Positions 20,667 through 26,366 of a stretch of 26,366 bases of DNA are shown one piece after another. Source of the DNA: Eimeria necatrix (lineage: Eukaryota > Apicomplexa > Conoidasida > Eucoccidiorida > Eimeriidae); assembly GCF_000499385.1 (NCBI RefSeq), contig NW_013654391.1, positions 1-26,366 of the forward strand, given 5' to 3'. A model generated the notes under the pieces. It saw only the letters and a list, made by a program, of their open reading frames with translations, did no database searches and was not told the origin of the DNA. Each line of letters starts with the position of its first letter. The first letter of the stretch is position 1. A program made the translations under genes and the position numbers.

Positions 20667-20670
<4 letters not shown>
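19401..20670. other. 5' flank of the protease gene and spacer; one weak candidate
   Basis: The promoter of the minus-strand protease should lie just right of 19400, but no named motif is recognised. The frame at 20054-20413 (-, 119 codons) opens with a non-ATG codon and has no domain. The candidate at 19859-20047 is listed separately. Confidence 0.45.
19859..20047 (+). CDS. Possible first exon with mitochondrial-type leader
   Basis: An ATG at 19859 opens 62 codons starting MFRAHLSVHRILVRRAATN. The first 40 residues have many Arg, His, Ala and Ser, no Asp or Glu, and then HFSSND, which is the pattern of a mitochondrial presequence and its cleavage site. A longer frame extends upstream only through a non-ATG start. 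Two other frames are also open here (19764-20024 begins with ATG). No clean splice donor closes the exon and no domain follows, so the call rests on leader-like composition alone. Confidence 0.2.
   Translation: MFRAHLSVHRILVRRAATNAVQGCIYHARQPWHKAHFSSNDPPTPCPSGRVSVGLKLTLTFC

Positions 20671-20728
<58 letters not shown>
20671..20728. repeat. (TA)29 microsatellite
   Basis: There are fifty-eight bases of uninterrupted TA. Imperfect AT-rich sequence (ATATACATATAATATATGCA) lies on the left and TAATATGTAT on the right. It falls between genes. Tyr-Ile runs in translated frames here are artefacts of the repeat. Confidence 0.99.
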
Positions 20729-20732
<4 letters not shown>

Positions 20733-23700
20733 GTATCACCGTAGTGGGAGTCGGTAGAAGTCCGGTTTTCCTTCCGTTGATACTTGCTTTGAAGAGTTCT
20801 GCTGATTCGGCGTTTGCAACAGAAACTATTCGGTTTTACTATCACCTCATGGAAATCACCGGCAATCGAATCGAGCATGTGTGCTTTACATCACCATGGA
20901 TAATCTCTCAATAATATGGCGTTGCCTTCGGGATTTCTACAAGCGCACTGTTGAGGTAGAGGGCATTTGTTATCGCACATTCCCTTCCTTTTTTCCAGAC
21001 TTATCGCTTTGTCTGCGTAACCTGGCAGGTGAATAGGCATGAGCTCACCAAAGCCTAGGCGTTGACGCATTCCGACTTGTTCCACTAGGGAACCTTCGCA
21101 AAATCATGAGGTGACGACACCTCGAAGATTTTTAAAATGAACACTATGAACACGGCAAACATAGGGCTACGGGAGGCCATCGTTGTACGCATAGAGTCAA
21201 ATGCTAAGTGCTCATGGCGCATAATTTGCCATGTGCTCTGAGACAATGTCCTGGATTCTTATGCATCGAAGACAATCATCCCCAACTTTGCGAACGTTGC
21301 GCGTTTTTCGGTGTAGTGTAGGCGCGTGAAGCAGAGTTTCCGTCTGTGCAGGCACACTGTTCGACGCCTTGCTCTGTCATCGCCACTAAATCCTAATTCT
21401 GTGCAGCACGTCGCAGTACGTGCTGTCGTGGCATTGGTGGCCACAGGCGCTGACGACTATCGGGCAACGCGCAGCGCCTCCTACTAAAGCTGCGTGGCAT
21501 GTAGGGACGGTTGGAGGGGCTCACTATGGTGGATTATGCAAAACATATTCTCGGCACGTTGCAAATGTATTTAGTCTGTGTTCTTTGACGGCCTTCAGTT
21601 TAGGGCAAAGCATTGTGAGCAATTCAGTCGCGACTTTCCAAACACTTCTTGAAGGACAGTTTGCAGTTATTCCGCAATGTAGCTGCAGCAACGGGCAATC
21701 AAGACGGCAAAGACTTGTCCTCGGTGCAGCGCAGTCTCAATACAGATCTTACTGTTTCGTTTTCATTGTTGCTGTCTTTCCCAGTCCAATACGTTTCCAA
21801 AGCATATCCGACTTTATCTCTTTTCATCACCATCTTCCTGCCTGCCTAGCTCGTTAACTCCATCGGTTTCTGGTGCACTCGACATATGTGTTTCTTTCGG
21901 CAGGGCACCTCGTTTACCTGGAGTCATTCCTATTCTTTTCTTCCGTTTGCTATCTGCCATCATTCTTTGCCTGCTCCCCCTGCATCTCTTCCTGCCCTTC
22001 TAGCACTTTTTACTACTTTTTGCCGACGCTGGTGATGCTACCGCTGCCTTACCTTGTGCTTCCGTCGCGCTTGCTGTCTCGGTTGTTCCTGTTGCTGCTT
22101 CTGCTGCCGTCACCGCATTGTGAGCATGCCGGCTGCTGGTGCATCAGCAGGTGCAGCTGGCGCAGCAGACGCAACAGCACGAACAACAACGGCAGATTGC
22201 TCTCCGGAAAATTCTCCGCAATCTGCTGTTTTAGTTGCTTGATTCGTGCATGAAGGCTTCAAGAGAAAACAGCGTGTGAAAATTCGGCACCCTCCGAGTC
22301 CAACACGTCTTGAGGCGAGGAGAGGATCGCCGCTTGAAACCCGGCAACTTTATCCATCTTCATCTTCAGGGTTCTCACAACCGCTAAAACCACTTTCAAC
22401 ATCCTGAAAACGCGTGAGCACTTTCTGGGAGGTGAGACAAAAACTGGAACAGCCAGGAAACCAACGCCGTGGAGGACGAATAGAGAATCTTGCGGTCCAA
22501 CAGGGCAGTTAGCACAAGTTACCCTGCCGAAGGCAAAGAATAAGCAATCGGCCAAAATCTGTTAGACAATACAATTGAAACTCTGTAAACTTATTGAGAG
22601 CGTCACACTTGAGGCCACGCTCCTTCTGTAGTGCTTAACGTGCATGGTGCCTGAGCTGGAGCCAAGCAATTTTTTCAGGGCAACACACGTAGTTAGCGTT
22701 ATGCATTTGGGTAGCTAAGGCTCTTAAGGCTGTTATTGATGCTCTAGGGACCTCCAAGACTTCGAGGCTTTCTCTAATGGCTAGGACCGCCAGTGTGTTT
22801 AATCCGGTGGGAACATGGCCTTTCCTAACGAGCTTGTGAACGTTTCTTGTTTGCCGGAATCTTAAAGCGAGGTGGCGCAGCTACTAGATTTGCGACTACA
22901 CATGCTCATGCAACGCGTTTTCCAGCACTACCGGTGACTTCTACTGATTGCCTGTGTTAGGAACACTAACTGCCGCCAAGAGTCGCCTCCCGAGGCTGAT
23001 ATTTGCAGATCATGGAGGCGCATTTGAGAAAAGAAAGCATCATGTGGGGGCACAGTCAAAAGAAAATTCAAAATTCAACCTCCTGAGCATTCTGTGTTTC
23101 AGAAGCTGCGTTGCATCTCTCTTACTGCATCTTGGCTTGGTGGTTGCGGAGCGTGCCTGCACCCGATCACGGCATCGGGCCATCTGCTCCACGCAGTCAC
23201 AATGCCCATAAAGACGTCCAAAGAGCACTATTTATATTCCAAAATTTATAGCAGACTTTCCTGTTGTTTTATGTGTCAAAAGTGTACAGGAAATGTCGCT
23301 TCGCTTGCGGCAAAATCGGGCTTGCCGTGATGCGTGTTGAAACATCCCGACGTAGCAGTGCAGCCTCAGCGTTCTGTATTACCCATCATCGTGCATCCAT
23401 GCTGTAATTCACTTGACATCCTTGACGTTTTACAATACTACGCATATACCTCCCCAATTACTCTTTTGTGACAGTTTCAACTGTGGGTGCTTTACTATCC
23501 ATTCCTACTCAATGAGCATGTGTGCAATTCCTGCAATTCCGTGATAACGAGCAGCAATGGGCAATGCCACGGGACCCCAACTACAGCCGTAGCTTCAACA
23601 ACCCAAAGAAGGAACAAGCTTGAAAGACAATAAACTATGTATTAAGGGTTTCGACTACTAAAGGGGGGCAGCTGAATAGAGTGGGAACATGAATCTTTCT

Positions 23701-24013
23701 ACAAATGTAGGCAGCTCACCGCAACCTTGCCCGGGTTATTCGTAAACAGACTGTATATGCAAATTTAGCAGAGTTAATTTAAGGCAGATCTATCAAACAT
23801 ATTTTTGTACTTTGATTATTGCTTGTTGATAACAAGAGCTATGTACGATCAATGAGGTTATGGAATGCTCTTGATCTCATGCAACTGGAAAACTCTGCTC
23901 ATCTAGCCAGCCCCACCTCTATGACAACAAGCTTAGCTTATGTTTCGATCTCAGGGTAGTTTAAATGCCGTTTTTTGGTCCAACGGAAACATTTTAATGC
24001 TCTGTTTATCACG
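20729..24013. other. No proven gene; ambiguous coding-like patches on both strands
   Basis: Between 21,620 and 21,850 a + frame reads through RLSKHFLKDSLQLFRNVAAA into a hydrophobic end, without an ATG. At 22127-22242 a short ATG frame is Ala/Thr-rich (MPAAGASAGAAGAAD at the start), while the opposite strand is equally open, so its strand cannot be decided. At 22259-22400 the minus strand has two overlapping open frames after a GCGTTTTCAG acceptor-like site, one ending in CENPEDEDG and the other in EGAEFSHAVFS. None can be linked into a gene. From 22,600 to 24,013 I see nothing to annotate. Confidence 0.4.
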
Positions 24014-24385
24014 ATGAGTGAAACAGGGCAGTTTGTCAGCGACTTCTTGTCGCTTGCAGGAGGCGCAAACGGCGGTCCTGGGGCAGCGAATGCTAATATT
24101 CGCTTTTCTGAAGTGCAGAGAGAATCTATAGGTACCACATCGGTCAAACCTGCAGTGGGAAAAAGGGGCGAGCCCACACATACAGCTGCCATTGCTGGAT
24201 CCCTGCTAGTCCTATCACTTGCCATTTCATTTATGATATTTCAATGTCTTGCCGCTCTCAAAACCAGAAGAAGAACTGCAACAATCAAGCGGAGTCTTTC
24301 AACAAACAGCCCCAACCTTTGTGCTGTACGTTCTTGTCCAAGAAGTGTATATCGCGCCGCAATAAGGTGTGGTGCAGCGGCCTGA
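24014..24385 (+). CDS. Possible small single-pass membrane protein, or N-terminal exon of a family paralogue
   Basis: An ATG at 24014 (context CACGATGA) opens 123 codons. Residues 1-57 are polar with a Gly/Ala-rich stretch (GGANGGPGAANAN). Residues 58-82 are a clear membrane segment (AAIAGSLLVLSLAISFMIF), followed by an Arg/Lys-rich tail (KTRRRTATIKR). The layout, with a short N-terminal part, one membrane helix and then basic residues, resembles the first 90 residues of the 651-codon family protein in this window. It may be the start of another member whose remainder is spliced, lost or decayed. I found no matching W-x-x-W-R-E-D-D tail downstream. The length alone is within chance. Confidence 0.3.
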   Translation: MSETGQFVSDFLSLAGGANGGPGAANANIRFSEVQRESIGTTSVKPAVGKRGEPTHTAAIAGSLLVLSLAISFMIFQCLAALKTRRRTATIKRSLSTNSPNLCAVRSCPRSVYRAAIRCGAAA

Positions 24386-25351
24386 CCTAGCGTGAAATTG
24401 TCCACAGTGTGCACTATTCGATGTATGCTACGTTGATGTACTCTATACTTACTACGGCAACCAGACAAAGATAGCAAAACACAGCGAATGAAAAGGAACC
24501 CTTTAATGCACGCCACCGAACAAAGCTCTCAATCGGGAGACAAGACCTCTGTGCAACAAACAACTAAGAAGCTCAGGCTTTCTTGGCGAAGTCGACTATG
24601 CATGCACTCAATATTTCGGTACGGACAGAGGCGAAGAAGGGGCTCGAAGTGCCGGAGGTCGAACCACAGCAGAACCGCAGCATGACAGTTTAGGTTCTGC
24701 TTCGCTGCTGGGAGCACATGACTTGGGGGCTTCGCATTGGCCCATATTGACGCTCGAAATGCGCACTCTCTTCTTCGCTTTTTTCGGATATAGTTGTCTT
24801 GCACAGCAGTTCCAGCGGAGCGTGGCTACCATGCCGCTGCGCATTGAAGGCTGAACGCCAGTGTTCCGCAATATTTGTTGCAAAAGTTATACAGCACACG
24901 GCTGAGAAGCCTCCTCTTCGTGTTAAAAATAGTTTCTGTCGGAAGGTGAAATGCGCCTAAGGCTATGTTGGACTTTTTCGACTCATGAGAAAGCGTCTTC
25001 TGCGGCCAACGGCGATAATTGAGTCTGGTTCTGTACAAGACTTCAGTTCCAGATCCGTATATTTCAGCTGCTGCATTGTAGTACACATTGGCGAACGCTG
25101 GAAGAGGCATCAGTTCTTTAAAAGCCTCGCTGATTTAGTGACGTGCGGAGAGTGAGATTAACGAAGGGTAAGGTCGGAGGAAAAGGCCCTTCTAGTGGTT
25201 GTGCAACAGAGTGCGAGAACCACTATGATGTGCTACCTTGCCGCAGAGAAGTCACATATACTTGAGGTCGTTACCGTAAGTACTGGCACAGTGCGCGGCT
25301 CCATACTATTGCATTGACAGGCTAGTGCACAGGAATCCGAAACAGCAAAAA
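24386..25351. other. No gene seen
   Basis: Overlapping short minus-strand frames between 24241 and 25110 (91 to 94 codons) mostly open with non-ATG codons and share no domain. No repeat or RNA gene was recognised. Confidence 0.5.
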
Positions 25352-25650
25352 ATGGGCAGGGTATTCCTCTTCGTGCTAACTGTGAATGATCGGAATGCGT
25401 ATATTGAGAAAGTACACTATCTGTTTACGAGCTCGTGCCAGTACAAAAAATGTTCAACTTTTACTATTACAGGAAGTCCGTCAACGTTTTATTACTAAAA
25501 GACGAGGCGTTCAGGAAAAAGAAATACGAGTTCAGTGTGAATCAGAAAAGAGTGCAGTTGCCGAGTCATATTACCAGTAGACCACATGTGCTCGGTTCAG
25601 TATTTAAAACCGACTGCCAAACGTTTGTTCTTCTGCGGAGACGCTTTTAG
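25352..25650 (+). other. Two overlapping frames meeting at an A6 run; possible small gene with frameshift
   Basis: An ATG at 25352 in a strong context (CAAAAAATGGG) opens 48 codons to TAA at 25498, with a hydrophobic start (MGRVFLFVLT). Another frame covers 25435-25650 (71 codons, rich in Lys, Arg, Phe and Tyr) without an ATG near its start. Both cross the six-A run at about 25445-25450, where a change of one base would join them. This could be a real frameshift, a sequencing length error or chance. No family is recognised. Confidence 0.12.
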
Positions 25651-25675
25651 CAGGAAGCTGATTGCGTTGATGGCG

Positions 25676-26242
25676 TTACAGTTTGTCGTTATGGCCACGA
25701 CGTGACAGATGTGGTGTAGACGCTGGGCGTCCATTCGATTTCATCAGTTTGTGCACTGCAAGCAGAGCACTGGCTACACGGCAAATTTCTAACATCACAT
25801 GTGTTGTTGGAAAACGCAGCCCCGACTGTTGCTGCGTGCGAAAAGGAAACTGTAGAAAACCACCAAATGTATGCAGTTCTGTCGTTGGAGTATTTTGTGC
25901 AGTGGCGGAGTGTGAGGGTTTGGTGGAAGATGTTGTGGAGATAGGGGGGGCGAGTGGACCGCTCTCGTTGGGTGGTGCTGTTAATGCGTCGGCGGTGTTG
26001 TGGCTTGGGTAGTTATGCGGGACGTTGTGAGCGGGTGTGAGGTGGTTGGAAAGCAGGAGGGGCAGTTTTGGTGGGACCAAAGATGGTTGGGTGTGCGAGG
26101 GAGGGTTTGGATGTAGCGGAAGAGGGCCGTCAGGGCGCAGATGAGGAGAAGGCGGATTTAGGAGTGGGGAGCGTTTGGGTTTTGTGGGGGAGAGCTTGCG
26201 TGCAGCCGGAGACAGTGGGTTTGTGTCGAAGGAGCGGGTCAT
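25676..26242 (-). CDS. Pro-rich low-complexity open frame, doubtful
   Basis: An ATG at 26242 on the minus strand opens 188 codons. The frame is also open further back to the window edge with no stop. The first 110 residues are dominated by Pro, Ser, Thr, His and Asn because the + strand is G/T-rich and almost free of A; stop codons on the minus strand are therefore rare and the length is not good evidence. The last 70 residues have ordinary composition. No domain or signal is recognised. Confidence 0.12.
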   Translation of the reverse strand: MTRSFDTNPLSPAARKLSPTKPKRSPLLNPPSPHLRPDGPLPLHPNPPSHTQPSLVPPKLPLLLSNHLTPAHNVPHNYPSHNTADALTAPPNESGPLAPPISTTSSTKPSHSATAQNTPTTELHTFGGFLQFPFRTQQQSGLRFPTTHVMLEICRVASALLAVHKLMKSNGRPASTPHLSRRGHNDKL

Positions 26243-26366
26243 GAGTGTTGGGGTAGAGCGAGGGCGTGCGTGAGTGGTGGTGTGTGTTGGGTGTGGGGTG
26301 GTGGCGTTGGGGTGTTTGCGGAGTTTGGCGTCGGGAGTGCGTTGGAGTATTTTGTGCAGTGGCGGA
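25883..26366. repeat. G-rich block flanked by a 27-bp direct repeat that ends at the window edge
   Basis: The 27 bases at 25883-25909 recur exactly at 26340-26366, the last bases of the window, 457 bases apart. The first copy sits where ordinary sequence changes to G/T-rich low complexity (GGTGTG, GGGGGG, GTGTTGGG), which then fills the space between the copies. It may be one period of a longer tandem array, or an assembly that stopped in a repeat. Confidence 0.95.

Noticed and set aside
20609..20914. Tyr-Ile-rich frames on both strands
   Set aside because: They translate the (TA)29 microsatellite.
24600..24690. Possible tRNA B-box on the minus strand (GGTTCGACCTCC)
   Set aside because: No T-arm stem, acceptor stem or anticodon arm can be folded around it.

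Overview
This is nuclear DNA from a eukaryote, most likely an eimeriid coccidian (an apicomplexan of the Eimeria/Cyclospora group). The Ste24-type protease gene is split by five short GT-AG introns. A second gene encodes a membrane-anchored protein whose tail (a conserved ELKR segment, a Cys, then Pro-Pro, and a final W-x-x-W-R-E-D-D) matches what I remember of a large lineage-specific Eimeria/Cyclospora family. I see no long CAG/GCA codon repeats, which are common in Eimeria exons, so Cyclospora or a repeat-poor Eimeria segment fits best. This placement is inference.

Layout. Positions 1-105 are a G/T-rich simple sequence with a G-quadruplex motif. From 106 to about 8,870 no gene can be proven. 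The + strand there is clearly T-rich up to about 7 kb, like the sense strand of the protease introns, and it holds possible small exons (best model 5757-6697). Two diverged tandem duplications lie at 920-1311 and 8883-9281. The first firm gene, 9706-11661 (+), is an intronless 651-codon family protein with a perfect-period 55-residue internal duplication. From 11.7 to 16.8 kb there are only weak coding candidates. The second firm gene is 16800-19400 (-), a complete six-exon CAAX prenyl protease (Ste24/FACE-1, peptidase family M48), reconstructed exon by exon with compatible phases. A perfect 47-bp tandem duplication sits in its third intron. From 19.4 to 24.0 kb there are weak candidates and a (TA)29 microsatellite. 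A short ORF with one membrane segment follows at 24014-24385. The last 460 bases are G-rich low-complexity DNA bounded by two copies of a 27-bp direct repeat, the second copy ending exactly at the window edge.

The two firm genes have no evident functional link. The protease removes the last three residues of prenylated CAAX proteins in the endoplasmic reticulum. The family protein has no known function and is probably a secretory-pathway or surface protein specific to these parasites. I found no tRNA, rRNA, CRISPR, transposase or reverse-transcriptase gene. Short open frames are weak evidence here: at about 50% GC a window this size should hold roughly twenty stop-to-stop frames of 100 codons or more by chance. 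I kept only those with extra support and scored them low.
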